Assembly: GCA_019459485.1 (NCBI GenBank)
Contig: JAIBEZ010000098.1
Span: 105,044-169,043 of the forward strand
From: Prolixibacteraceae bacterium
Lineage (GTDB): Bacteria; Bacteroidota; Bacteroidia; Bacteroidales; Prolixibacteraceae
Direction: 5' to 3'
DNA length: 64,000 nucleotides
Each line of letters opens with the position of its first letter. The first letter of the stretch is position 1. Both the position numbers and the translations under genes were made by a program. The notes beneath the pieces were generated by a model, which ran no database searches, was not told the DNA's origin, and saw only the letters and a list, made by a program, of their open reading frames with translations. Below, one piece after another: positions 1 through 8,475 of this stretch.

Positions 1-1695
1 ACCTGCGCATTGGCAACTTCGTTGGCCTTTTTGGTTGCCAACAGTTTGTTTACCTGATTTTCAATCACTTCATCTTCAATTTTTTCGAACAGCAATTCCG
101 GAGTATTTACCTGATGGCTGCCCGGTAACAGGTCGGTGCGACCCAGATTGCTCCAGTTCAGTTCGTCCATGTTCAGGAATCCGCGTAATTTATCCATGCT
201 GAACGGAAGGAAAGGCGCGAAAATGATCGTCAGGTTGGCGGTAATCTGCAAACTTACGTACATGATCGTTTTCACGCGTTCCGGATCTGTTTTTACGACG
301 ATCCACGGCTCGGCATCAGCAAGGTATTTGTTGCCCAAACGTGCCAGATCCATTGCAAACTTGAGTGCTTCGCGGAAGCGGTACTGGCCGATACTTTTCT
401 CCACTTCGGCTTTTATTACTGAAATTTCGGCCAACGCAAGCTGGTCTGCCTGGGTAAGTTCACCTGCTTCAGGAACTTTTCCGGAGTAATATTTTTGGGT
501 TAAAACCAGTGCGCGATTGACAAAATTACCAAGTACAGCAACCAGTTCGTTGTTGTTGCGGGTCTGGAAATCTTTCCAGGTAAAATCGTTGTCCTTTGTT
601 TCAGGCGCGTTGGCAGTCAGTACATACTTCAGCACATCTTCCTTGCCCGGAAATTCTTCAAGATATTCGTGCAGCCAAACCGCCCAGTTGCGCGAAGTCG
701 AAATTTTATCGCCTTCGAGGTTCAGGAATTCGTTGGCCGGAACGTTTTCAGGCAAAATGTAAGAACCTTCGGCTTTCAGAATAACCGGAAAAATGATGCA
801 ATGGAAAACAATGTTGTCTTTGCCAATAAAATGTACCAGTTTGGTTTCCGGATCTTTCCACCATTTCTCCCAATCAGGAGTTAATTCTTTGGTAGCCGAA
901 ATGTATCCAATCGGTGCATCGAACCAAACATAAAGCACTTTGTTTTCAGCGCCCTCAACCGGAACCGGCACACCCCAATCGAGGTCGCGGGTTACGGCAC
1001 GTGGCTGCAAACCACCATCGATCCACGATTTACACTGACCGTAAACATTCGATTTCCATTCCTTGTGACCTTCCAGAAGCCATTCTTTCAGCCAGCCTTC
1101 GTATTGGTCGAGCGGCAAATACCAGTGTTTGGTTTCTTTCAGCTCCGGAACATTTCCGCTGATCATCGATTTAGGATTGATCAGTTCATTCGGACTCAGC
1201 GCACTTCCACAGCTTTCGCACTGGTCGCCGTAAGCCTTTTCAAAGCCACATTTCGGGCAGGTTCCGGTGATGTACCGATCGGCCAAAAATTGTTTGTTTT
1301 CGGCGTCGTAATATTGTTCGGAGGTTTTTTCGATGAATTTTCCGTCCTGATAAAGTTTCAGGAAAATTTCGGAAGCAGTTTGGTGGTGAATCGGATCGCT
1401 GGTTCGGGCATAAATATCGAACGAAATCCCGAAACGCTGGAACGAATCTTTGATCATGCCGTGGTATTTGTCCACGATATCCTGCGGGGTAACACCTTCA
1501 TTCTTTGCTTTCAGGGTAATTGGCACGCCATGCTCGTCGGAGCCGCCGATAAAAGCCACTTCCTGTCCGTTCATCCGGAGAAAACGGGCATAAATATCAG
1601 CCGGAACATACACGCCGGCAAGGTGACCGATATGAACAGGTCCGTTGGCATACGGCAAAGCCGAAGTAATGAGGGTACGTTTAAAGTCAGTCATT
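1..1695 (-). CDS. metG: Methionyl-tRNA synthetase, 3' end beyond window
   Basis: Class I aminoacyl-tRNA synthetase that charges tRNA-Met in the cytoplasm. The reading frame starts [18 protein letters not shown] and runs off the left edge after 565 codons, so the C-terminus is missing. The HIGH motif is intact (PVHIGHLAG). The KMSKS loop reads KISTS. A zinc knuckle CPKCG...CESCG sits near residues 145-160. Bacteroidota MetRS is usually near 680 residues with a C-terminal tRNA-binding domain, so about 110 residues should lie outside. The ATG lies about 20 nt after a perfect TATCTTTG -7 box, which fixes the start. Transcribed alone as far as visible. Identification is certain from the motifs. 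Confidence 0.97.
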
Positions 1696-1720
1696 GTGCA
1701 ATGATTTTATTGAGGGTGAC

Positions 1721-1728
1721 AAAGATAA
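1721..1728 (-). promoter_or_regulatory. -7 promoter box of metG
   Basis: On the minus strand this reads TATCTTTG, a perfect match to the Bacteroidota -7 consensus TAnnTTTG. It lies 25 bp before the metG ATG, giving a leader of about 19 nt. No clear TTTG is seen at -33. Confidence 0.6.
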
Positions 1729-1849
1729 GCGAAAATTTGAGTCAGAAGGGAAAAGTGTTCAGTGGCAGTGGCAGTAAACATGCCAAATCACATATTTTTG
1801 AGTTTTCTGTTTTTAATTACCCGATCGCGAATTATGCATCAGTGGGAGG

Positions 1850-2374
1850 TTATTGCTCATGGCTCGTTTCATCTTCAAAAAGTTGACTTATTGTTTTCAT
1901 AGCTAAAAACATTTTCTTGCTATCGGGGAGTAGAATAAATCCATACTTTGCATAGAATTCTTCTGCCTTTTTATTCAACGGATCAACTACCACTGCAAAA
2001 GAACCAATTAATTGAGTTAATTCGTAGCTTTTCTTTAATGCATCAATTAACAAAATTGCACCGATTCCCTGTCTCTGATACTTTTTATCGACGGCTAACC
2101 GACCCAAGAGGGTTGCCGGAATAGATGAATATGATTTTGGCAACTGCTTTTTAACCTTTTCCGGAATTAAATCCAATGGAATACTATTGTTCGAAAGGGT
2201 ATAATAGCCTTGTATTAATCCATTGGTTTTATCCTTTAAAATAAAGCAGGTTGAAAGTTTCCTTTTAATATCCTGATTTGCCTGCTCCTTTAAATATTTG
2301 TCAAGCATCATTTCCCCACACGAAAATTCATTCCTTGGGTGAGACGGATTAAGCATTTCTGTTAATCCATTCAT
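1850..2374 (-). CDS. GNAT-family acetyltransferase, toxin of a TacAT-like pair
   Basis: 174-residue GNAT N-acetyltransferase. The acetyl-CoA loop is visible as KYQRQGIGAILL near residues 97-108, preceded by the LGRLAVD strand and followed by a C-terminal FYAKYGF motif. It overlaps the preceding DUF1778 gene by 4 bp (ATGA), the usual antitoxin-toxin arrangement of TacAT/AtaRT-type systems, whose toxins acetylate the amino group of charged tRNAs. By family knowledge this is a growth-inhibiting toxin; the tRNA target here is inferred. It is co-transcribed from the promoter ahead of the antitoxin gene. Confidence 0.88.
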   Translation of the reverse strand: MNGLTEMLNPSHPRNEFSCGEMMLDKYLKEQANQDIKRKLSTCFILKDKTNGLIQGYYTLSNNSIPLDLIPEKVKKQLPKSYSSIPATLLGRLAVDKKYQRQGIGAILLIDALKKSYELTQLIGSFAVVVDPLNKKAEEFYAKYGFILLPDSKKMFLAMKTISQLFEDETSHEQ

Positions 2375-2661
2375 TTCGAAAGCAAATCTTTATATTGTTT
2401 TGCTGCCTCAATTAATTTATCATTTGGTTTGCCCGGATTTGCAATAGCATCAAAGAAAATTTTACTATCCTTTTCAGAGGCCAGTATAGTTTCTGTTTCC
2501 TTAATGATCATTTTTGCTTTTTCCTGAACAGCCGATATAACAAAATCAGACAAGTTGCGATAACCACCCAATAATGCCGCCCGTTCGAAAATAACTTTCT
2601 GTTCTTTCGACAATCGGGTATCAAACCGGGCTTTTTCTGTGTGAGTTTCTGCCGTTTTCAT
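2371..2661 (-). CDS. DUF1778 antitoxin (ribbon-helix-helix)
   Basis: 96-residue DUF1778 protein starting MKTAETHTEKARFDTRLS. The short N-terminal strand and helices (RFDTRLSKEQKVIFERAALLG, minus the last residue) form the expected RHH DNA-binding part, followed by the FVISAVQEKA helix and a C-terminal toxin-neutralising tail. An upstream TTG at 2679 would extend the frame by six codons, but it lies inside the -7 box, so the ATG at 2661 is preferred; the leader is then only about 9 nt. It is the first gene of the pair and probably represses its own promoter through the adjacent inverted repeat. Confidence 0.88.
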   Translation of the reverse strand: MKTAETHTEKARFDTRLSKEQKVIFERAALLGGYRNLSDFVISAVQEKAKMIIKETETILASEKDSKIFFDAIANPGKPNDKLIEAAKQYKDLLSK

Positions 2662-2676
2662 TAGTTTACTTTTTCG

Positions 2677-2731
2677 CAAACATACCCATATTTTCTATCA
2701 GGAACAAATTTGTACGGAAAATATGCGTACA
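2677..2731 (-). promoter_or_regulatory. Promoter and likely operator of the DUF1778/GNAT pair
   Basis: On the minus strand a -33 TTTG (2705-2708) is followed after exactly 20 bp by a -7 TATGTTTG (2677-2684), a full Bacteroidota promoter. Immediately upstream of the -33 lies an inverted repeat TGTACG (2711-2716) / CGTACA (2726-2731) with a 9-bp spacer, a good candidate for an RHH-antitoxin operator. The promoter position also decides the antitoxin start codon. Confidence 0.65.
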
Positions 2732-2755
2732 GAATGCTTCCTTCATTTTCAAATT

Positions 2756-4321
2756 CTACTCTTTTGGTTCGTATTTAAAAAACTCTTCAGTCGACTGTAT
2801 TCTGATTTGTCCGCTTCGTCCGCTGTCAGCCCAGCCCATTGCAGAAGGACCTGATTGTCCGTGTGAACCACTTCTACCGTTGGGATTTCCATAACCACCT
2901 CTTCCTCCGTGGCCTCCGCTACCGCCCGATCCGTGCAGTCCACCCGATCCGCCCTTGCTGCTGGCTGTAATCATATAGCTAAATGGCATCGCGTCATCGG
3001 TGAAATACAAGGTGATATTTCCTCCGTATCCGCCCGGACCGCCCAATCCGCCGGGGCCGCCCCAGCCTCCGTCACCTCCATCACCGCCAGGGCCTTGTTT
3101 CACAACTTCAACCACCACTTCAACCACCTCATCAACATACACCGTTTCGCTTACTTCAACATCTACCTCAATTTCAGTCTCTTTTCCGTCTTTGTCGGTT
3201 ATTTTTTTCTTTTCCTTCCGGATGACAGTTTTGGTTACCGGTTTTTTAACGATCCGTTTTTCGATGTGTTTTTCGATCCATTTTTCACCTTCCAGCCCTT
3301 CGCCACCAGAGCCGCCATTTCCACCTGAACCTCCAAAACCGCCTGAGCCACCATTCGACGAGACATCAAGTTTTCCTCCTTCAGGATTGATCAGGTAGCG
3401 AAATTCTTCGCCTGTCCATAAATTTTGTGCATACACGTAAAGCAAGTCGCAGTTTAAAACCGAATCGCGGTAAAGGTCAGCCCAAACCCCTATTTCAGGA
3501 CCATCGGAACCAAATTCGCCATCATGACCCGCCTGCCCGTGATAACCATGATTTCCCGCCGAGCCGGAACTTCCGCTCATACCGGAAAAGCCGGGTGTAC
3601 CTGAACTGCCTCTCAAATCAAGCCTGTAGGTATGTTTGTAATCAAGCAAAACCGAAAAAGTGTCGGCTACTGAATTGTTTCGCAATGAATTGACAATTAA
3701 CGAGGAACGATGGTTCTCAATCATGGTGAAATCCGGTTCAATGGTAAATCTTCCATTTTTCCACAAACCTCCCTTTCCTGAAAACTGGAAGTTTTCCGAT
3801 TCACGGCTGTTTCGCAAATCGGAACAGATTCTGATCTGGCCGTTGTTGAATTCGGTAATTAGTTCACCTTTTATCTGACTTCCGGGCGCCTTATCAAAAT
3901 AAGAAGTTGGCCGGTATTCAATTTTTGTTTCGAAGTTCAGCGGCAGTAAAAGTTCCTTGGCAAGTTCAGGCTGTTTTCGTGGCCATGCCTTGATGTCGAT
4001 GTATTTTCCTTTGGATGGTATAAGCTCCTCATTCACTGAAATGCGACCGGAAAAATCAGTTCCTCCTGAAACCTCCACTTTGTACCTCATCCACCAAACA
4101 TTTCCACCGGTCAATCCAACTGTTTTTCTCACTTTTCCATTTTTGTAATATGAAATGATCCCGATTCGAAATGATTCGCCCGGTAGAATCAATTGCCGAT
4201 CATCAAAAACCAGTTGAATCGAATCCGTTTTTGGTGTAAAAAGAAAATTTGCCGCAGTGCAGTTTATTCCTGGAAACAGGATAGAAGAGAGTATGATCAG
4301 ATGCAAGAAGAAACTTTTCAT
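2756..4321 (-). CDS. Secreted glycine-rich, collagen-like repeat protein
   Basis: 521 residues. A signal peptide (about 1-24, MKSFFLHLIILSS...) is followed by a beta-rich region to about 235, then a collagen-like Gly-x-x stretch (238-275: GSSGTPGFSG, GNHGYHGQAG). A short beta block follows, then a GGSGG run (323-341), a highly charged segment (348-408) that changes from Lys/Arg-rich (EKHIEKRIVKKPV) to Glu/Val-rich (DEVVEVVVEVV), another GPGGDGG run, a beta block and a final Gly/Ser/His-rich run before a short tail. There is no transmembrane anchor at the C-terminus and no recognised catalytic domain. The gene is monocistronic. Function unknown; probably an extracellular or outer-membrane structural protein. 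The long proline-rich frames on the opposite strand are compositional artefacts. Confidence 0.8.
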   Translation of the reverse strand: MKSFFLHLIILSSILFPGINCTAANFLFTPKTDSIQLVFDDRQLILPGESFRIGIISYYKNGKVRKTVGLTGGNVWWMRYKVEVSGGTDFSGRISVNEELIPSKGKYIDIKAWPRKQPELAKELLLPLNFETKIEYRPTSYFDKAPGSQIKGELITEFNNGQIRICSDLRNSRESENFQFSGKGGLWKNGRFTIEPDFTMIENHRSSLIVNSLRNNSVADTFSVLLDYKHTYRLDLRGSSGTPGFSGMSGSSGSAGNHGYHGQAGHDGEFGSDGPEIGVWADLYRDSVLNCDLLYVYAQNLWTGEEFRYLINPEGGKLDVSSNGGSGGFGGSGGNGGSGGEGLEGEKWIEKHIEKRIVKKPVTKTVIRKEKKKITDKDGKETEIEVDVEVSETVYVDEVVEVVVEVVKQGPGGDGGDGGWGGPGGLGGPGGYGGNITLYFTDDAMPFSYMITASSKGGSGGLHGSGGSGGHGGRGGYGNPNGRSGSHGQSGPSAMGWADSGRSGQIRIQSTEEFFKYEPKE

Positions 4322-4494
4322 TGTGCTGAAAATAGGTTTGTGGTAATTCTATGCTAAATAACAAAAACCATTCCGATTTATGATGCATAATTAAAACAAA
4401 TAGTATCCTGGGAAAGCCCATCAATTTCCATGGTCAATGTTAGGATTGGGGTTGAACTCAGGTTTCTAATAATTGGATATGCCCCTCATTGTTT

Positions 4495-4502
4495 TACTTT
4501 TG
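4495..4502 (+). promoter_or_regulatory. -7 promoter box of the TauE/SafE gene
   Basis: TACTTTTG matches TAnnTTTG and lies 24 bp before the ATG. An ATTG 18 bp upstream may serve as the -33 element. Confidence 0.5.
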
Positions 4503-4525
4503 TGCCCTTATCCTAAAAAAGGTGT

Positions 4526-5281
4526 ATGGAACTGCTCTCCTCGCTGCAAATAAATGCCCTCGAATGGGTCATTATCATGGCTTGCGGAATGCTGATTGGA
4601 ATGTCGAAAGTGGGCGTTCCGGGTGTTTCGATGATTGTGGTACCGGCGCTGGCATTTATTTTCGGCGCCAAAGCTTCCACCGGAGTTTTGTTACCCATTC
4701 TGATGATGGCTGACATTTTTGGAGTGGCTTATTACCGCAGACATGCCAACTGGGGGCATTTGATAAAAGTACTGCCATGGGCGGTGGTTGGACTTTTTCT
4801 GGCTTTGTGGGTAGGCGAAATGGTGAATGATGAGCAATTTAAAAACCTGATCGCTATTTTGGTATTTCTGAGTGTTGGACTGATGCTGTGGCAAGACAAA
4901 CGAAAAGGAACTCATTTCTTTCCTGACAAATGGTGGTTTGCAGCAACAATGGGTATTCTGGGTGGTTTTGCAACCATGATCGGCAATGTGGCTGGCCCTG
5001 TTTTTGCCATTTATCTGCTGGCCATGCACCTCCCAAAAAACAGTTTTATCGCTACCGGAGCCTGGTTTTTCATGATCATTAATTTCACCAAATTCCCGCT
5101 GCAGCTTTTTGTGTGGAATAACATCAATGCCGAAACATTAATGATCGACCTGATGACTTTACCTGCCATCGCGTTGGGTGCTTTCATCGGTTTCAAAGTT
5201 GTTAAAATTATTCCCGAACATACTTACCGCGGATTCGTCATTTTGATCACTGTTATTTCAGCATTCTTATTATTGCTATAA
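4526..5281 (+). CDS. TauE/SafE family sulfite/anion exporter
   Basis: 251-residue integral membrane protein with about seven to eight hydrophobic segments and the two duplicated family motifs: an N-terminal GMSKVGVPGVSM stretch (about 24-36) and a second copy around GGFATMIGNVAGPVFA in the middle. TauE/SafE proteins are inner-membrane permeases linked to export of sulfite, sulfoacetate or other small anions; the substrate cannot be read from sequence. The gene stands alone, just upstream of the phosphate locus but separated from it by a Pho-type promoter region, so I do not assign it to that operon. Confidence 0.9.
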   Translation: MELLSSLQINALEWVIIMACGMLIGMSKVGVPGVSMIVVPALAFIFGAKASTGVLLPILMMADIFGVAYYRRHANWGHLIKVLPWAVVGLFLALWVGEMVNDEQFKNLIAILVFLSVGLMLWQDKRKGTHFFPDKWWFAATMGILGGFATMIGNVAGPVFAIYLLAMHLPKNSFIATGAWFFMIINFTKFPLQLFVWNNINAETLMIDLMTLPAIALGAFIGFKVVKIIPEHTYRGFVILITVISAFLLLL

Positions 5282-5457
5282 TCTTTTTCTGAATTTTTCT
5301 TTTCTGATTCTTTTCTACTTATTAAAATCTTTTTGCGGTTTTAATCGTATTGTAATTGTTTTTTAACCGGATTAAAGATTGCCTGAAAGGTTTAATTGTT
5401 TGATATATTGGTAATTTGTGCTTTTATTAGATTACAAACCTGTTAAATTAATCGTTT

Positions 5458-5503
5458 TGTAATATTTCTGTAACAGGCCTGTAATTGCAGCGATTAATCT
5501 TTG
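5458..5503 (+). promoter_or_regulatory. Pho-box array and -7 box of the porin-pst operon
   Basis: Three direct half-sites TGTAAT (5458-5463), TGTAAC (5469-5474) and TGTAAT (5480-5485) recur at exactly 11-bp steps, the helical spacing used by PhoB-type regulators. The last half-site ends 10 bp before AATCTTTG (5496-5503), a one-mismatch -7 box, and no TTTG -33 element is present. This is the geometry of an activator-dependent Pho promoter. It heads the porin-pstSCAB-phoU operon, whose own OmpR-family regulator is the obvious candidate ligand. Confidence 0.7.
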
Positions 5504-5540
5504 TACCGGCTTAAAATTCAAAAACAAATCTTGAGTAGAA

Positions 5541-6527
5541 ATGAAAAAAACAATCTTAACAACCTTATTGATACTTTGTATCGCATTAATTGCAATGTCG
5601 CAGGAAACAAAAGAAGCATTTAAACCGCATGGAAAACCAATAATCAGGGTTTTCGGTAATGCACACACCACGTTTGCTGATGGAGAATCCAAGTCGGCCT
5701 TCGAACTTACCCGCGTTTACCTGGGCTACGAGCATTTCTTCAGCGAGAACTTCTCCGGAACAGTTATTTATGATGTTGGAAATCCGGGTGTAGGCAAATT
5801 GCAAATGACCGCTTTTGTTAAAAACGCCTTCCTGAATTACAAACACAACAATCTTTCGGTCGATTTCGGGATGATTCCTACCACCCAATTTAAGGTTCAG
5901 GAGAATTTTTGGGGATACCGCTACATGGAAAAGGTGTTTCAGGATGCGTATGATTTTGCATCGAGTGCCGATTTGGGAACCAGTGTAACCTATAAATTTA
6001 ACAGCATACTGAGCGCTGATGTTGCTTTGTATAACGGCGAAGGTTATAAAAAATTACAGTCAGACGACTTTCTGAAAACTGCATTTGGATTGACAGTTAC
6101 ACCAGTCAAAGAACTCGTTATTCGGGGAATGGTCGATTTTATGGGAAAAGATAGTGCACAAATTACTTATGCAGGATTTATTGGTTACAAAGCAAAAAAG
6201 CTGTCGTTGGCAGCCGAATACAATTATCAGAAGAATCATTTGATGATCGATGGCAGAGACTATTTCGGACCATCTTTTTACGCAACTTATGTGGCTTCAA
6301 AAAAGGTAAAACTGCTTGCACGTTATGACAATCTTCAGTCAAATACACTTTCAGGAAAAACTGTTAACTGGAACCTGGCCAACGATGGTCAGCTTGTTAT
6401 GGCCGGTGTTGAATATTCACCGGTTTCAGGAATAAAATTAACACCAAATTACCGTGGCTGGAATCCGGCTAACGAAATAGCGCCCTATGTTTCAACACTA
6501 ATGTTGAACTGTGAAATAAAATTTTAA
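5541..6527 (+). CDS. Outer-membrane porin of the phosphate-uptake operon
   Basis: 328 residues with a clear signal peptide (MKKTILTTLLILCIALIAM, cleavage near SQE at 20-22) followed by alternating beta strands and a C-terminal aromatic strand ending in NCEIKF, typical of an outer-membrane beta-barrel. The barrel resembles the OprO/OprP-like porins that Bacteroidota place ahead of pst genes. It is the first gene after the Pho-box array and 19 bp before pstS, so it most likely lets phosphate cross the outer membrane under starvation. Phosphate selectivity is inferred from context only. Confidence 0.8.
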   Translation: MKKTILTTLLILCIALIAMSQETKEAFKPHGKPIIRVFGNAHTTFADGESKSAFELTRVYLGYEHFFSENFSGTVIYDVGNPGVGKLQMTAFVKNAFLNYKHNNLSVDFGMIPTTQFKVQENFWGYRYMEKVFQDAYDFASSADLGTSVTYKFNSILSADVALYNGEGYKKLQSDDFLKTAFGLTVTPVKELVIRGMVDFMGKDSAQITYAGFIGYKAKKLSLAAEYNYQKNHLMIDGRDYFGPSFYATYVASKKVKLLARYDNLQSNTLSGKTVNWNLANDGQLVMAGVEYSPVSGIKLTPNYRGWNPANEIAPYVSTLMLNCEIKF

Positions 6528-6546
6528 AAATATAAAACAAAAAATC

Positions 6547-7602
6547 ATGAGAACAATTATTACCGTATTGGTATTGGCAGTGCTTTTTAGTTCGTGCCAG
6601 AATTCAGCTAAAAAAACTTCAAATGAAAAAGTATCCCTGACAGCTGCAGGAGCAACTTTTCCGCTTCCATTTTACAACCTGGTATTCAAAAATTATACTG
6701 AATCAAAAGGCATTCCGGTTACTTACGGAGGTGTTGGCTCTGGTGGTGGTATCCGCAGCCTGACCGACAAAGTCGTTGATTTTGGGGCAACCGATGCATT
6801 TCTTGAAGACGATAAAATGGCCGAAATGCCTGCGCCAATCGTTCACATTCCAACTTGTTTGGGCGCAGTTGTTATCACTTATAACTTGCCTGGAATTGAT
6901 GAATTAAAATTATCGAACGAATTGCTTGAGAAAATCTTCATGGGTGAAATTACCAAATGGAACGATCCGCTCATCGCTGCCAACAATCCGGGAGTAACAT
7001 TACCAGCAAAAGATATTTTGTTTGTTCACCGTTCTGATGGAAGCGGAACTACCCAGATTTTTTCGGACTACCTGTCCAAGATCAGTACAAAATGGGCTGA
7101 AAAGATTGGAGCCGGTAAATCGCTGAACTGGCCGGTTGGTATGGGAGCCAAAGGCAATCCGGGAGTTGTGGGAACTATTAGCCAAACTGAAGGCGCCATT
7201 GGTTATGTGGGTTCTGAATTTGCTTTTGCACAAAAAACACAGATGGCTCAAGTTCAAAACAGCGCCGGTGAATATGTTTTACCAACCATGGCTTCGATTA
7301 GTGCGGCCGCCAAAGGAAATATTCCCGATGATACCCGCATCATGTTGACCAATTCAAGCGATCCTGAGTCGTATCCGATCAGCGGTTTTACATGGATAAT
7401 TCTTTACAAGGAACAGGCTTACAACGGACGTTCATTGGCTCAGGCTGAAGAAACCTTGAAATTGCTCGATTGGATGGTTAGTTCAGAAGCTCAGGCTGAA
7501 GCGCCAAACGTTCATTATGCCCCGCTTACCGAAGATGCTGCTGCCAAGGCAAAAGCGATCCTTCGTTCGGTTACTTTTGAAGGAAAAGCAATCCTTAATT
7601 AA
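6547..7602 (+). CDS. pstS: Phosphate ABC transporter substrate-binding lipoprotein PstS
   Basis: 351 residues. The signal sequence ends in a lipobox (LFSSCQNSAKK, Cys18), so it should be lipid-anchored facing the periplasm. Phosphate-binding signatures are present: TAAGATFPLPFY at about 31-42, the Gly-rich GGVGSGGG loop near 60, FGATDA near 77, and HRSDGSGTTQIF near 160. It delivers phosphate to PstCA. Nineteen bp separate it from the porin and 15 bp from pstC, in one operon under the Pho box. Confidence 0.96.
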   Translation: MRTIITVLVLAVLFSSCQNSAKKTSNEKVSLTAAGATFPLPFYNLVFKNYTESKGIPVTYGGVGSGGGIRSLTDKVVDFGATDAFLEDDKMAEMPAPIVHIPTCLGAVVITYNLPGIDELKLSNELLEKIFMGEITKWNDPLIAANNPGVTLPAKDILFVHRSDGSGTTQIFSDYLSKISTKWAEKIGAGKSLNWPVGMGAKGNPGVVGTISQTEGAIGYVGSEFAFAQKTQMAQVQNSAGEYVLPTMASISAAAKGNIPDDTRIMLTNSSDPESYPISGFTWIILYKEQAYNGRSLAQAEETLKLLDWMVSSEAQAEAPNVHYAPLTEDAAAKAKAILRSVTFEGKAILN

Positions 7603-7617
7603 GTTTAAACCGGCTAA

Positions 7618-8469
7618 ATGAACAGCGACAAGATTACAAAAATCGTATTATTTTCTGTTTCATTTATCATCCTGATAGTAGCAGGAGGTATCGTATTTTC
7701 TCTTGTGGGAGGTGCGATACCTTCGTTTAAAACTTTTGGATTTGGTTTTATTACCTCATCGCATTGGGATCCAACTGATGGCCGTGAAAATTACGGGGCT
7801 TTGCCATTTATCGCCGGAACCCTGATTACATCCTTTGCAGCATTGGTCATTAGTTTCCCACTTTCGTTTGCCACTTCACTTTTCCTGGGCGAGTACTACC
7901 GGAATACGCGGGTTGCCAAAATTTTGGGTACGATGGTCGATTTGCTGGCCGGAATTCCTTCCATCGTATATGGCTTGTGGGGTTTTTATATCCTGCGTCC
8001 GTTTCTGATCGGCATCGGTTTTGAAAACCAGGGATTTGGAGTTCTTACTTCAAGTATAGTTTTGGCAATAATGATTATTCCTTATGCCACTTCTTTGAGT
8101 AACGAAATCATATCAATGGTTCCGAATGATTTGAAGGAAGCTGCCTACTCGCTGGGTTCAACACGATACGAAGTAATCAGGTATGTAACTGTTCCGGCAG
8201 CACGTTCAGGAATTTTTGCCGGATATATTCTGGCTTTTGGAAGGGCTTTGGGCGAAACGATGGCGGTTACCATGCTCATCGGAAATTCAAATATCATTCC
8301 TGACGGACTCTTCTCGACCGGAAACACCATGGCTTCGGTTATTGCCAATCAGTTTGGCGAGGCCGACGGACTTAAACTTAGTTCGCTCATCTTTATCGGG
8401 TTATTGCTTTTTGTAATTACCGGAATTGTGAACAGCATTGGGAAACTGATCATCAGAAAAATGAACTAA
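7618..8469 (+). CDS. pstC: Phosphate ABC transporter permease PstC
   Basis: 283-residue inner-membrane permease with six hydrophobic segments and the coupling EAA loop (DLKEAAYSLGSTRYEVI, about 163-179) followed by GRALGETMAVTM. A periplasmic loop bearing HWDPTDGRENYGALPF between the first two membrane segments is typical of PstC. It forms the channel with PstA. It starts 15 bp after pstS and ends 6 bp before pstA. Confidence 0.96.
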   Translation: MNSDKITKIVLFSVSFIILIVAGGIVFSLVGGAIPSFKTFGFGFITSSHWDPTDGRENYGALPFIAGTLITSFAALVISFPLSFATSLFLGEYYRNTRVAKILGTMVDLLAGIPSIVYGLWGFYILRPFLIGIGFENQGFGVLTSSIVLAIMIIPYATSLSNEIISMVPNDLKEAAYSLGSTRYEVIRYVTVPAARSGIFAGYILAFGRALGETMAVTMLIGNSNIIPDGLFSTGNTMASVIANQFGEADGLKLSSLIFIGLLLFVITGIVNSIGKLIIRKMN

Positions 8470-8475
8470 AATAAA

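Noticed and set aside
1065..1886. A 273-codon open frame on the plus strand opposite metG
   Set aside because: It lies antisense to a certain metG reading frame, has no family features, and arises from codon bias of the opposite strand.
2909..3398. Proline-rich open frames on the plus strand
   Set aside because: They are the complement of Gly codons in the glycine-rich gene and have no start signals.
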